A stretch of 64,000 nt of DNA from Rhizophagus clarus. Taxonomy: Eukaryota > Glomeromycota > Glomeromycetes > Glomerales > Glomeraceae. This document shows positions 24,467-36,300 of the stretch, in pieces (the first letter of the stretch is position 1; each line of letters begins with the position of its first letter). The notes beneath the pieces were generated by a model that was not told the DNA's origin, did no database searches, and saw nothing but the letters and a program-made list of their open reading frames with translations. Location: the NCBI GenBank assembly GCA_015698045.1, contig BLAL01000083.1, forward strand, positions 126,501 through 190,500. Direction: 5' to 3'. The translations under genes were made by a program, and so were the position numbers.

Positions 24467-25780
24467 TTTTTGCTGTACATAAAGGACAAACAAATATAAG
24501 AAAATCTTCCGTGTGCAACATAACGCAAAGGAAATAGTATATTACCAAGCAACGATCGTTTATTCTTAGTATATGCTGTGTCATTAAGAATATTTTTATT
24601 TAATTGCAGTAAAATAAATCTTAGTGCCTCACAAATTATACAATTATACAAATGATATTGATATATGCATCAAGGTTACGAAACAATAAAAATTCGGCAT
24701 GTAAAGTTAATAGTGCCTATATCTTATATATAATCAGAGAACGTGAACCTACCAATTGTACGAAGATATCCTAGAAATTACGGTAAAGAAGCAACTAAGT
24801 TTTAGAAGAAAAGCAGAAGAAACCACTTTTTAGCCAAGTTTTTAAATAACAGATGCACGCCTAGCATTGTTTCCACAGAAGAACCTACGGTCGTAATGTT
24901 GATATATTACACATTTACCCTTCAGAAGCAAAACACCACTGTGTGTAAAATAAAAGGGAAATAAATACAATTAATAAGGATAAAAGAGTTCTTACTAAAT
25001 CGCAACAAATTTTTGCATTAGTAAAGCTTTTAAGTTTAGCAAATATGAAATATACCTTCGGTATTAGAATCCAGATGATGGGTATTGAAAAAAAAAAATC
25101 GAAAAAATCCAAAAATCTTGTACGAATGAGTTACACGGTAAATTCTCTGATCTGTGGAGCGTCAGTTTTACACTTGCACCATGTGATTTTGTAATTTTTG
25201 TCACCCTTTCTTTACCCTCGTAGATTATATTGTAAATTACATATAATTGGTCTAGAATTATGATTTCTTGACTAGCATCATTTATATATTATCATTTATT
25301 TAATTTCAGCTTAACTTACTTTTTTATTTTATTTTATTTAATGAAATTAAAATACAAAAATATAAGATAAATTTAATATACAGTATATATAAAATATGTA
25401 AGCATTGGAATAAGACCAAACTAAAAAATTAATGTAACACAAAATTACTATTCTCTAAATCAGATAAATTACAAAGGATTAAATGACTTAATCCAAATTT
25501 ACAATTTTTTTTGTTTAATAGTTTTTATTATCTACATTAAAATAAAATAAAAAAAAAGATTATAAAATTTGAATACTTGGATCAAAAGTTATTCACAAAT
25601 AAAATTTTAAATTTAAAATCAATTTGGATCATATTATATTATAATTTGATTTGTAAGAAATATTACTTTTAAAGTCCTTAAACTTTGATTATTATAAATC
25701 TGCAATCAATGATAATTTTATCATTGCAATTCTAAATGTGAATAAGTAAAAATCAACTGAAATCTATTGTATAATAAACT
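24467..25780. other. 5' region of the DEK-like gene and AT-rich intergenic DNA
   Basis: The first bases upstream of the start codon look like a 5'-UTR intron ending TACAG. Beyond it lies AT-rich DNA without a supported gene. Confidence 0.5.
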
Positions 25781-25942
25781 ATATGGGATCTTTGCAATAG
25801 AAAGGTACGAAACTCAAAAAAAATAAAAATTTAATTAACATTAAATTTACACTTATTTTAGTATAAAAAATATAATTAGCATATAAAGTAAATTTAAAAA
25901 TTTTTTTGAGTTTCGTACCTTTCTATTGCAAAGACCCCATAT
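25781..25942. mobile_element. Palindromic 162-bp MITE related to the 8.4 kb element
   Basis: The left 42 bp (25781-25822, starting ATATGGGATCTTTGCAATAG) and right 42 bp (25901-25942) are inverted repeats with a single mismatch. The termini match those of the 1515-9886 element through CTTTGCAATAGAAAGG, so it is a minimal derivative of the same family. It lies directly against a dead LINE endonuclease. Confidence 0.85.
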
Positions 25943-26830
25943 GTTTGATAATAATGATATACACATACTAGGTATTACAAAAACAAATATTACAAATACA
26001 GTTACTAAACAAGTGAAATCCAAATTTAATGATAAAATTACTTTATATCTGATTACTTATGATAACAAGAAAGGGCCTGATGTTGGAAGCCTTGTTCATA
26101 ACAAATTTAAAAAACATATATAATCATTAACTTCTTTTAAAAAAAGACTTATTTTTATCAATCTTTATTTCAAAAGCAAAAAAATAAGAATTATTTACTT
26201 ATATGAATGTACAAAATTCCAAAAAAAAGGAAGTATTACAACTTTATATGCAAATGAAAAATGGATCTCTTTAGCTCAATCTAGTAATAAGCAGATCATT
26301 GTAAGATTTTAACATCAATTGGATCTATTAGAAGTTCTTAATAAAGAACATTAGAGATATGAAATATTCAACTTTTTTTAAATCAGAACAACTTGTCAAA
26401 ATTTTAACTTTAAAATTAAACGGAATAGACACAAACTCAATTTATACATATTATTCACATCATTCTAATGCAAGTAAATCTAAATTAGATTATATATGAT
26501 GTAGTGTAGATATGCTAATATATATCTTAAACAGTTCAATGCAAGTCATTACTCTAGTCATTAAAACAGACTATAGAATAGTAATTTATACTTATATTAT
26601 ATTTAGATCTAACTGATGATCTTATCTGTTATATTTTTTACATCAAATCATAAGTAGAAAAAAAAGAAAATAACTTGAAAAAATATTTATATGAAAATAT
26701 GATTGATCATATTTCAAATAATCCTAAAGCATCAAATTCTTCTAAATCTGTATCTATGGATCAATTTTATAAAAAGGTTGGATTCTAACTTAAATGAATT
26801 ATCATTTGGTATTTATAAAACCAATTATAT
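25943..26830 (+). pseudogene. LINE retrotransposon fragment, endonuclease domain
   Basis: Plus-strand frames with stops and frameshifts read DIHILGITKTNI (APE-type 'DILGLTETNL'), 'GPDVGSLVHNKFKKHI', 'FINLYFKSKKIRIIYLY' and 'GIDTNSIYTYYSH..SKLDYI*CS' near 26430-26510, then 'KTDYRIVIY'. This is the order of an APE-like endonuclease ending in S-x-IDYIW and SDH motifs; the Trp is now TGA and SDH is TDY. No reverse transcriptase follows. It is a dead 5' fragment of a non-LTR retrotransposon. Confidence 0.6.
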
Positions 26831-26977
26831 AAAAAACACCTTTTAATTAACTTATTATTAAGCTATTTTCCAAAATTTAATTATGAAAAATACCAATAAT
26901 TATATCAAAAATACTCAAATTACTCTCAATCAACATAATAAATTGTATTCTATAAGAGTTTTTCAATTAGCTTATAA

Positions 26978-27161
26978 TATACTTCTTTACAAATTAAATT
27001 CATAGAATGCTAAAATATACGACAACTATGTTAAATCTGAATTGATATAACTGTAATTATTTTAGTAGAATTTGACAGCCATAAAGCATTATGATAACTG
27101 TAATGCATTATGATAACTGTAATGCATTATAATAACCGTAATGCATTATAATAACTGTAAT
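26978..27161. mobile_element. Decayed left end of a family A element, host of the hAT-like nest
   Basis: Starting TATACTTCTTTACAAATTA at 26978, this stretch aligns with the left end of the fresh copy at 4816 for about 180 bp, including the repeated TAATGCATTATGATAAC motifs. Most differences are C-to-T or G-to-A. It is interrupted at 27162 by the element described next; sequence resumes at 32935 with ACTGTAATGCATTATAATAG. Confidence 0.7.
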
Positions 27162-27399
27162 TAGTGTTCCAAACAGATCGAGTCAGATCAGATAATCCAC
27201 TTGACCTGACCTGATATTTTTTTCAGGTTGGGTTGGGTCAGGTAATCCACTTGACCTGACCTGATTCATTTGACCTGTATAATACTTTAGGTCAGAAAGG
27301 TCAGATCAGATTAAACAGATCAGGTCAAGTCAGACAGATCAAGTGGGTTATCAGTGACAAAGTAACAAAAAAAAAACATTTTTTTTATGTCAAATTGCC

Positions 27400-28440
27400 T
27401 ATAAAAATATTAAAAAAACCATCTTTTTTAGGCATTTATAATTAAAAAAATATGCTTTTTAGGCGTTTATAATTGAAAAAATGCCTTTTTTAGGCTTTTA
27501 ATTAAAAAAAATCACCTTTTTTTTAGGCGTTTAATTAAAAAAATGCCTTTTAATTAAGAAAATGCCTTTTTTTTAGGCATTTAATTAAGAAAAACTGCCT
27601 ATTTTTAGGCGTTTAATTAAAAAAATGCCTTTTTTTAGGCGTTTAATTAAAAAAAATGCCTTTTTTTAGGCGTTTAATTAAAAAAAATGCCTTTTTTTAG
27701 GCGTTTAATTAAAAAAAATGCCTTTTTTTAGGCGTTTAATTAAAAAAAATGCCTTTTTTTAGGCGTTTAATTAAAAAAAATGCCTTTTTTTAGGCGTTTA
27801 ATTAAAAAAAATGCCTTTTTTTAGGCGTTTAATTAAAAAAAATGCCTTTTTTTAGGCGTTTAATTAAAAAAAATGCCTTTTTTTAGGCGTTTAATTAAAA
27901 AAAATGCCTTTTTTTAGGCGTTTAATTAAAAAAAATGCCTTTTTTTAGGCGTTTAATTAAAAAAAATGCCTTTTTTTAGGCGTTTAATTAAAAAAAATGC
28001 CTTTTTTTAGGCGTTTAATTAAAAAAAATGCCTTTTTTTAGGCGTTTAATTAAAAAAATGCCTTTTTTTAGGCGTTTAATTAAAAAAAATGCCTTTTTTT
28101 AGGCGTTTAATTAAAAAAATGCCTTTTTTTAGGCGTTTAATTAAAAAAATGCCTTTTTTTAGGCGTTTAATTAAAAAAAATGCCTTTTTTTAGGCGTTTA
28201 ATTAAAAAAATGCCTTTTTTTAGGCGTTTAATTAAAAAAAAATGCCTTTTTTTAGGCGTTTAATTAAAAAAAATGCCTTTTTTAGGCGTTTAATTAAAAA
28301 AAATGCCTTTTTTTAGGCGTTTAATTAAAAAAAATGCCTTTTTTAGGCGTTTAATTAAAAAAATGCCTTTATTTAAGCATTTAATTAAAAAAAACCTTTT
28401 TTTAGGCATTTAATTAAAAAAACAGAAATAATGCTTTTTC
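27400..28440. repeat. Hairpin satellite, ~31-bp unit
   Basis: About 30 units of AAAAATGCCTTTTTTTAGGC plus GTTTAATTAA. GCC and GGC flanking a T-run make each unit a small hairpin. Central units are nearly identical; edge units are diverged, the usual pattern of a satellite homogenised from its centre. Confidence 0.9.
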
Positions 28441-28739
28441 CAATCACTTTATTAAAAAAATATGCTTTTTTAAGCATTTATAATTAAAAAATATGCTCTT
28501 TTCTTAAGCGTTTAAATTAAAAAAAAGCTCTTTGCTCAATTGTTAAAATTAAAAAAAAATGCTTTTTTAGTCGTTTAATTAAGTGTTTAATTTTTTTTAA
28601 AAAAAAATGCCAAAATGCACTTTTTAGGTGTTAATTTAAAAAAAAGTTAAATAGTTTTTTTAAACGGATAAAATTTTTTTAAAAAAATGCTAAAAAAACG
28701 CTTTTTTTAAGCGTTTGATTAAAAAAAATGCTAAAAAAC

Positions 28740-31700
28740 TAGGGAATTGAGTCGACACCCAAAATCATTGTTCGATTAATTGGTTAAAATTTTTTAGGCA
28801 AGATCGACCAAAATCGACTAATAAGCTGTAATCGATTAAAGTTCGATCAGGTATACTCGATCTAATAAACTCGAACAATTAATTGAACAATTAATCGATT
28901 AAATGTCATAAATAATTAGTATTTTATTAGTAAATTAAAATAAATAAAAAAATAAATATAATAGTATTTATGCAGTTTTATACTTTCGCATTATTTATTT
29001 ATAAGGAACCATCAATTTTACATAGTTTCAAAATTATTATTAAATTGACATACAGTACATGTCAAACAAACTACTTAAATACATTAAAATATTCGCTATT
29101 TCTCTTGAGAAATAGTAATTCAGTAACTGTAGATGCTTTTAACCGGTTCCTTTCTTCACAAATTTGATTTCCAGCATTACTGAATAGTCTTTCACTTGGA
29201 ACTGACGTGGCTGGTATACATAAATATTTACGAGCTAATTCATATAACACTGGAAATGAATCTTTATTATTTTGCCACCATTGAAAAGGATTGGTATCGT
29301 AAGAAGCTTGAGGAGTCCTAAAATAATTGTCAAATTCAGTGTCTTCATTTTCTTCTATAACTTGAGGGCCAAAAATATATGCGTGAAAACGGTCAATTGA
29401 TGAATTATTATTAGAAAAATTTTCTTCGGATTGTGTATTATTTTGAGGCTTAATCTCATCATACTGAACTTTCAGTTCAACCTTTACTCTTTCTCGCAAT
29501 TCATTAGGCCAACCATGTGTTCTTTTGCATCGGGGATCAAGAATAGTTGCCAAAAGCATAGCCATAGGAGGATCATTCCAATAATCAAATAAAGCACCAT
29601 AAATTTCCTTTTGAACTTTATTAATTATAGATGCAGTATTTAGCTGTTGTTGATGATGTTGACGTTGAGGTTGTTGCTGATGTTGTTGATGTTGAGATTG
29701 TTGTTGTTGAGATTGTTGTTGAAGTTGTTGATGTTGAGATTGTTGTCTTGTAGTAACATTTGGCCGTATACGCTGTTCATCTTCTTCCTCTTCATCTGAC
29801 TCACTTTCCCCCTCATTCTCATCATCACTTTCTTCATCATCATCTTCTAATTCATCATCATCATCTATAGTTACATTAACAATTATTAAAAATTAGAAGT
29901 TGAAATAAAAAAATAAAAAAAATTTTCAAACAATTAAAAATTTTCATCGCCATTACCTTCAATACCTTCTTCATTTTCATCATCATCTTCAATTAAAGGT
30001 GTATAGTAAAATCTAATAGATTCTAAAGTTGAATATATTAAGGATATTGTGCAATATTTTTCACCACCCAAAAATGTGGTTGCACGCTCAATTGATTGAA
30101 ATAATTTGCACAATTCTTCTAATAATTTCCATTCACAATCTTTTAAATATCTTTTTCTTAATTTTTTCCAATCTTTTATTGCGCTACTGTTTGAATCTAG
30201 TCTTAAAGTTACTAGTGTCCTTTTTATTGCTTCTTTTAATTCTAATAATCTTTTCCAAGATGCTAAAGTAGATCCCCACCTTGTTTTACAATCAGCAATA
30301 GTACGAAGGATTTGCAGAGAACCACCTGGAATATTAACTGGTTCATTGGAATCTTGTAATTCCCTATCAGATGATGTTAAAGTTTGTCTTGTAATTTCTT
30401 TATTTAAATTTGCAATTTCAATTTGTGCTCGTTCTAGACGTTCAGCTTGTTTAGGTGAATTGAAAAATTGATTAAGTTTTCGAAATCTACATGCATATGA
30501 CTTAATTTTACGCAATCCTTTCATTACACATAACTGAAGCGTATGAGAAGTACATGCAATCCTATCTACACCATCCCACTCTCTAATCGCTTTTACTACA
30601 TTTGCCCCATTATCTGTAACTGCATGTTTTACTTTATCATTTAAATGAAGTTCCTGAATTTTTTTTACTAATGCTAAATGAATATTTTCAGCTGTATGAG
30701 GATATTTAATAAGATCAATACAAATAAGGATATCATATAATTCCATATTAGGAGTTAACCAATGACCGGTAATACCAATATAGCCTTGATTATTACGGGC
30801 AGTCCATAAATCAGTTGTAATAGCTGCATATGTACAAGTTTCGTTGATCAATTGCTTTATTTGCAAAAGTGCTTCTTGATAACCAGCTCCAATATCAGCT
30901 TTTAGTGTTCTGTAACATGGTACAATAAAGGCAGGATCCACTCTTTTTATAAACCGTTTAAAACCTTCTCCTACAATTGTAGCAAATGGTCGCCCATCAG
31001 TAACCAGCCAATCTGTAAGACCATTACGTAAATATTGCTGTTTGGGTTCTTTATGTGGAGTGAATTTTTTAATTTGATCATCTATTTTAAGTTGCTTATT
31101 TCAATAAAACAAAAGAAAATTTATTAATTATTTATTAAAATTAATTCAATTTAACAATTTTATTTACCTGCTCCTTTTTTTTATTAAACACTTTATGTTT
31201 ATCACCCAAATGATAACTCATACTTGAAGTTTGTGTTTTATATAGCAAACTTGCGCCACACACTATTTCATTTTCACCATCTTTTTCTATATATTGACAA
31301 TACACACGCCCGTCTGTTTTCTCTACAAAGTAATCCCACACCCAACTGGTTTTATTTGCAGATTTTGGGATAATTTGTGGTTCTTGTTCATCTGTAATAT
31401 CACTTGCCAAACGTTTTGATGCGTGTAAAGATTCAGTGGAACTATTTGCACGTTTTGGAGGCATTATTTACGTTAAAAGAGTTTATTAATACTATAAGTA
31501 AAGAGTGTGAAAGAAAGAAACTTTCTTACTTGTTACAAAGAAAAATTAGCGAAGTTGCTATTTTAAGGGTTTATCACGTTTATTTAACCAATTTTATCAT
31601 TAAAGCATGATTAATATTTTAATCAATTTATTTTATTCGAGTATTATATAATCGATTTTACGTGTTGCAAATTTATTCGATTATATGTTGATCGATTTTA

Positions 31701-31792
31701 ATTTTTCGAGTACTCGATACACAAAATCATTAGTCGAGTCACTTGACTTGATCGACCATGATCGATTTTGAATTGGTCGACTCAATTCCCTA
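28740..31792 (-). mobile_element. hAT transposon, 3053 bp, with TIRs and 8-bp TSD
   Basis: Terminal inverted repeats TAGGGAATTGAGTCGAC (28740-28756) and complement (31776-31792), followed by subterminal regions rich in ATCGATT and CGAT motifs. Flanks are TAAAAAAC (28732-28739) and TAAAAAAT (31793-31800), a target duplication with one C-to-T change at what was a CpG in the satellite. Removing the element and one flank recreates an intact satellite unit. It carries the transposase gene at 29071-31464. Confidence 0.93.
29071..31464 (-). CDS. hAT-family transposase with BED zinc finger
   Basis: Cut-and-paste transposase for the surrounding element. Exon 1 (31464 to about 31168) gives a BED-type zinc finger: WVWDYFVE, a C...C pair and H-x4-H (YHLGDKH). 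After a short intron, exon 2 (about 31100-29961) carries the RNase H-like core with ITTDLWTARNNQGYIG (first Asp), VTDNGANVV (second Asp) and CTSHTLQLCV. An acidic then Gln/His-rich linker follows (coded by CAA repeats near 29640-29760). Exon 3 ends with the hAT dimerisation region: WWQNNKDSFPVLYELARKYL and CIPATSVPSERLFSNAG, containing the catalytic Glu. I see no frameshift or internal stop in the exons, so it may be functional. Intron positions were judged by eye, including one at about 29960-29867 that removes the stop at 29934. Confidence 0.92.
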
Positions 31793-32942
31793 TAAAAAAT
31801 GCTTTTTTTAAGCGTTTGATTAAAAAAAATGCTAAAAAACGCTTTTTTTAAGCGTTTGATTAAAAAATGCTAAAAAACGCTTTTTTTAAGCGTTTGATTA
31901 AAAAATGCTAAAAAACGCTTTTTTTAAGCGTTTGATTAAAAAATGCTAAAAAACGCTTTTTTTAAGCGTTTGATTAAAAAATGCTAAAAAACGCTTTTTT
32001 TAAGCGTTTGATTAAAAAAATGCTAAAAAACGCTTTTTTTAAGCGTTTGATTAAAAAAATGCTAAAAAACGCTTTTTTAAGCGTTTGATTAAAAAAATGC
32101 TAAAAAACGCTTTTTTTAAGCGTTTGATTAAAAAAATGCTAAAAAACGCTTTTTTTAAGCGTTTGATTAAAAAAATGCTAAAAAACGCTTTTTTTAAGCG
32201 TTTGATTAAAAAAATGCTAAAAAACGCTTTTTTTAAGCGTTTGATTAAAAAAATGCTAAAAAACGCTTTTTTTAAGCGTTTGATTAAAAAAATGCTAAAA
32301 AACGCTTTTTTTAAGCGTTTGATTAAAAAAAATGCTAAAAAACGCTTTTTTTAAGCGTTTGATTAAAAAAAATGCTAAAAAACGCTTTTTTTAAGCGTTT
32401 GATTAAAAAAATGCTAAAAAACGCTTTTTTTAAGCGTTTGATTAAAAAAAATGCTAAAAAACGCTTTTTTTAAGCGTTTGATTAAAAAAAATGCTAAAAA
32501 ACGCTTTTTTTAAGCGTTTGATTAAAAAAAATGCTAAAAAACGCTTTTTTTAAGCGTTTGATTAAAAAAAATGCTAAAAAAATATGTTTTTTAAAAGCTT
32601 TAATTTTTTTAAAAAACAGTTTAATTTTAAAAAAAAAATATTAAAATGTGTTTATTTAAGCATTTTTTTAAGCATTAAGCATTTAAATTTAAAAAAAATG
32701 CTTTCTTTTAAGCGTTAAGTGTTTATATTAAAAAAATGCTTTCTTTTAAGCTTTAAGCGTTTAAATTAAAAAAATGTCAAAAAAACATTTTTTAGTTTTA
32801 GGTTAAACGAGTCAAATAGGTCAGTCAAACTATGATCTAACCTGAGGTCAGATCATAATTTTGATGACCTAACTCGAATATTTTGGATCAACCTGACAGG
32901 TTATCTGAATTGATCTGACCTGTTCAGAACATTAACTGTAAT

Positions 32943-33526
32943 GCATTATAATAGCTGTAATAATCAAATTCAAAAATTTTAGACTAGAACTACAAAAAAA
33001 ATAAGTAAAAGAACATTAATAAATATTCTTATATAAAAAAAAACTAAAAAAAAACCCTACTTATACTTTTCTATAAATTAATTATAATTTTGGTATTATG
33101 TTTGTAAAAATCTGCTGGAATTAATTTTAGCATAGAATTTTTTAATATAATACTGTATTACTGCCATATTATTATTATAACTGCAAATCTGCTAAAATGC
33201 CAAATTTTCAGAATATTTTGATTGGCTGATCATCAATTATATTTTTTTTTATAAAATAGTCTAAAACTCCAGACTATACATGAAACTGAAATTGGTTAAT
33301 TTTGACTCCTGAAATGATCAAAATGGTCGAAATGATTTTGACCTGGGCCTCTTCAAAAATCAAAATGGCCAAAATTACGTCATAGTCATGTAATTTTTAT
33401 AGTAAACAATAATATTAAAATTCAAAGTTAACAATTTTCACATCCAGTGATCTAATTTTATGATCTTAATGCAGTTAGATTCAGCTCATTGAGAGGATTC
33501 CAATGATATGTGTTGCATATCTGTAG
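32943..33526. mobile_element. Decayed family A fragments, including an end at 33063
   Basis: After the remainder of the 26978 copy, TATACTTTTCTATAAATTA at 33063 starts a stretch of about 180 bp that aligns with the right end of the 4816-6621 element read in reverse. The changes are mainly CG to TA, TG or CA. The two ends face the same way, so they are not the two ends of one element. Confidence 0.55.
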
Positions 33527-34079
33527 CTAAGGATAGATCTGCAAATAATTTCCAAAATCTGCAATATTACAGATTTTGGAGTTGAATTGCGATTAGTAAC
33601 CCACAATTTCACAATTCTGATTATACTTCTCTGCAAATTAATTACAGTTTTGGGCATTACATCTGTAAAAATACGCCATAATTAATTGATCAACTAATGA
33701 TCCATCCATTCAGTATCTGAAAACTAAACCAAATTACTGATGTTGAATAATTAAAGAAAAGTTTTTTCTATTAAATGTAAAACATTTCACAATATATTTT
33801 ATTAAATTACTAAAAAAAAGTTGTGAAACGTTTTTTTATTAAATTGTATATGAAGAATGTTTTGCAACATTTATTCATTAATCTATTAAAAAGACATTAT
33901 GAAATATTTTTTTTAACTAATTATATGTGAAGAAACATTTCACAATGTTTTTTCATTAATCTATTTAAAAAAATATTGCAAAACATTTTTTTTTATTAAA
34001 TCTTATATGAAAAAACATTTTGCAGCATTTTTCATTAGATAAAAATGCTGTGAAACATTTTTTTAATTAAATGCTTAAA

Positions 34080-36300
34080 AAAAATATTTTTTTTAATAAA
34101 ATAACATTCTTTAGTATTTTTTTAATTAAACGCTTAAAAAAAAGTTTTTTTTTTAATTAAACATTTAAAATAACGTTTTTAAGCATTTTTTTAATTAAAT
34201 GTTTAAAAATAACATTTTTTTTAATTAAGCATTTTAAAAATAAGATTTTTAGCATTTTTTTAATTAAATGCTTTAAAAAAAATGTTTTTTAATTAAATAC
34301 TTTAAAAAAAACATTTTTTAATTAAACGCTTTAAAAAAAAATATTTTTTAATTAAACGCTTTAAAAAAAAATATTTTTTAATTAAACGCTTTAAAAAAAA
34401 ATATTTTTTAATTAAACGCTTTAAAAAAAAATATTTTTTAATTAAACGCTTTAAAAAAAAATATTTTTTAATTAAACGCTTTAAAAAAAAATATTTTTTA
34501 ATTAAACGCTTTAAAAAAAAATATTTTTTAATTAAACGCTTTAAAAAAAAATATTTTTTAATTAAACGCTTTAAAAAAAAATATTTTTTAATTAAACGTT
34601 TTAAAAATAATATTCTTTGGCATTTTTTTAATTAAACACTTAAGAAAAAGTTTTTTTTTAAATCAAACGTTTAAAAATAACATTTTTTTTAATTAAATAT
34701 TTAAAAATAACATTTTTTTAATTAAACATTTAAAAATAACATTTTTTTAATTAAACATTTAAAAATAACATTTTTTTTAATTAAACATTTAAAAATAACA
34801 TTTTTTTTAATTAAACATTTAAAAATAACATTTTTTTTAATTAAACATTTAAAAATAATCTTTTTTTTTAATTAAACGTTTAAAAATAACATTTTTTTAA
34901 CTAAACATTTATCATCATTTTTGAATTACTATAATCGGCAGCTTTTTTTTATATAAATAAAAATTGATTTTAGATTACACAAATTAAAATCACTTTTTAC
35001 TATAAATATCACGAACATCATTTAATTTGTGTAATGCTAAGCCACCATTATACAAACTTTACTAATATTTTTTTTATCGTTTGCCCTTTTTTATCACAAT
35101 AGCTTATAAACTGATTCCTCTGATTCCTAAAGACCGATTCCTAAAAACTGATTCCTAAAAACTAATTCCTAACAATTCTAAAAGTTCACTATTAAGTAAC
35201 AGGTAATATTTTTTTTATTTTATTAGTTTTTTTTTCATTTTTTTTTCATTTTTTTTTATTTTTAACTATTTTTTTTATTTAGATTTTTAGTTTTTAATAA
35301 ATAAAAAAACACATTGTAAAACATCTTATAAACATAATAAAGAATGTTAAAGGCGTCAAGTTTAGTGTTTTTTAAAAAAAATATTTATAAAAAGTGTTTT
35401 TTGTATATATTTAATAAGAGTATTTTTGATAAATTAATTGTTTTCAGTTGTTTTCGGCTGTTTTTGGTATTTTTTTAATTGATCGACAAATCACCTGATC
35501 ACAGCAATTCAAAAATGATGATAAAAATAATTTTTTTTTAATTAAACGTTTAAAAATAACTTTTTTTTAATTAAACGTTTAAAAATAACTTTTTTTTTAA
35601 TTAAACGTTTAAAAATAACTTTTTTTTTAATTAAACGTTTAAAAATAACTTTTTTTTTAATTAAACGTTTAAAAATAACTTTTTTTTTAATTAAACGTTT
35701 AAAAATAACTTTTTTTTTAATTAAACGTTTAAAAATAACTTTTTTTTAATTAAACGTTTAAAAATAACTTTTTTTTAATTAAACATTTAAAAATAATTTT
35801 TTAATTAAACGTTTAAAAATAACTTTTTTTTTAATTAAACGTTTAAAAATAACTTTTTTTTTAATTAAACGTTTAAAAATAACTTTTTTTTTAATTAAAC
35901 GTTTAAAAATAACTTTTTTTTTAATTAAACGTTTAAAAATAACTTTTTTTTTAATTAAACGTTTAAAAATAACTTTTTTTTTAATTAAACGTTTAAAAAT
36001 AACTTTTTTTTTAATTAAACGTTTAAAAATAACTTTTTTTTTAATTAAACGTTTAAAAATAACTTTTTTTTTAATTAAACGTTTAAAAATAACTTTTTTT
36101 TTAATTAAATGTTTAAAAATAACTTTTTTTTAATTAAACATTTAAAAATAACTTTTTTTTAATTAAACATTTAAAAATAACTTTTTTTTTAATTAAATGT
36201 TTAAAAATAATATTTTTTTTTAATTAAACATTTAAAAATAACTTTTTTTTTAATTAAGCATTTTAAAAATAACATTTTTTAGCATTTTTTTAGTTAACCA
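34080..36300. repeat. Hairpin satellites with 29-31-bp units
   Basis: Two related subfamilies: TTTTTTAATTAAACGCTTTA with an A/T tail (about 34260-34610), and TTAATTAAACGTTTAAAAAT with AAC plus a T-run (about 34640-34910 and 35522-36260). The AAACGTTT core is a palindrome. Central units are identical over many copies. The second array is cut at 34912 by a mariner-like insertion. Confidence 0.9.
34912..35521. mobile_element. Mariner-like MITE, 610 bp, TA target duplication
   Basis: Ends TCATCATTTTTGAATT (34912) and its complement (to 35521), with similarity continuing about 10 bp further. TA flanks both sides (34910-34911 and 35522-35523). Removing the element and one TA restores the satellite unit CATTTAAAAATAA exactly. 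No coding capacity is seen. Confidence 0.88.

Larger units (their letters stand above)
28660..32600. repeat. Hairpin satellite, ~38-39-bp unit, split by a hAT insertion
   Basis: Unit: AAATGCTAAAAAACGCTTTT then TTTAAGCGTTTGATT. A first part lies at about 28670-28739 and about 20 units lie at 31793-32600; the hAT element sits between. The AAACGCTT and AAGCGTTT arms pair. A reading frame through the array at 32085-32354 is an artefact of the repeat. Confidence 0.9.
27162..32934. mobile_element. Non-autonomous hAT-like element (family B) with 8-bp TSD
   Basis: The left end begins TAGTGTTCCAAACAG and the right end, reverse complemented, TAATGTTCTGAACAG; similarity continues into repeated TGACCTGACCTGA-type motifs. 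An exact 8-bp duplication, ACTGTAAT, flanks it (27154-27161 and 32935-32942). The interior contains two hairpin satellites and, inserted in the second, the complete hAT at 28740-31792. It has no gene of its own. The 8-bp duplication and TAG-type end fit the hAT superfamily. Confidence 0.85.

Noticed and set aside
24467-24493. Upstream ATG extending the DEK-like protein by nine residues
   Set aside because: The bases form a likely intron acceptor (TTATGTACAG) just before the preferred ATG.
32085-32354. 89-codon open frame with repeated LIKKMLKNAFFKR
   Set aside because: It is a read-through of the 39-bp hairpin satellite; its period matches the repeat and similar frames would appear in any such array.
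26978-33240. The family A ends at 26978 and 33063 as two ends of one element
   Set aside because: Both begin TATACTT on the plus strand, so they point the same way; a true pair would be inverted.
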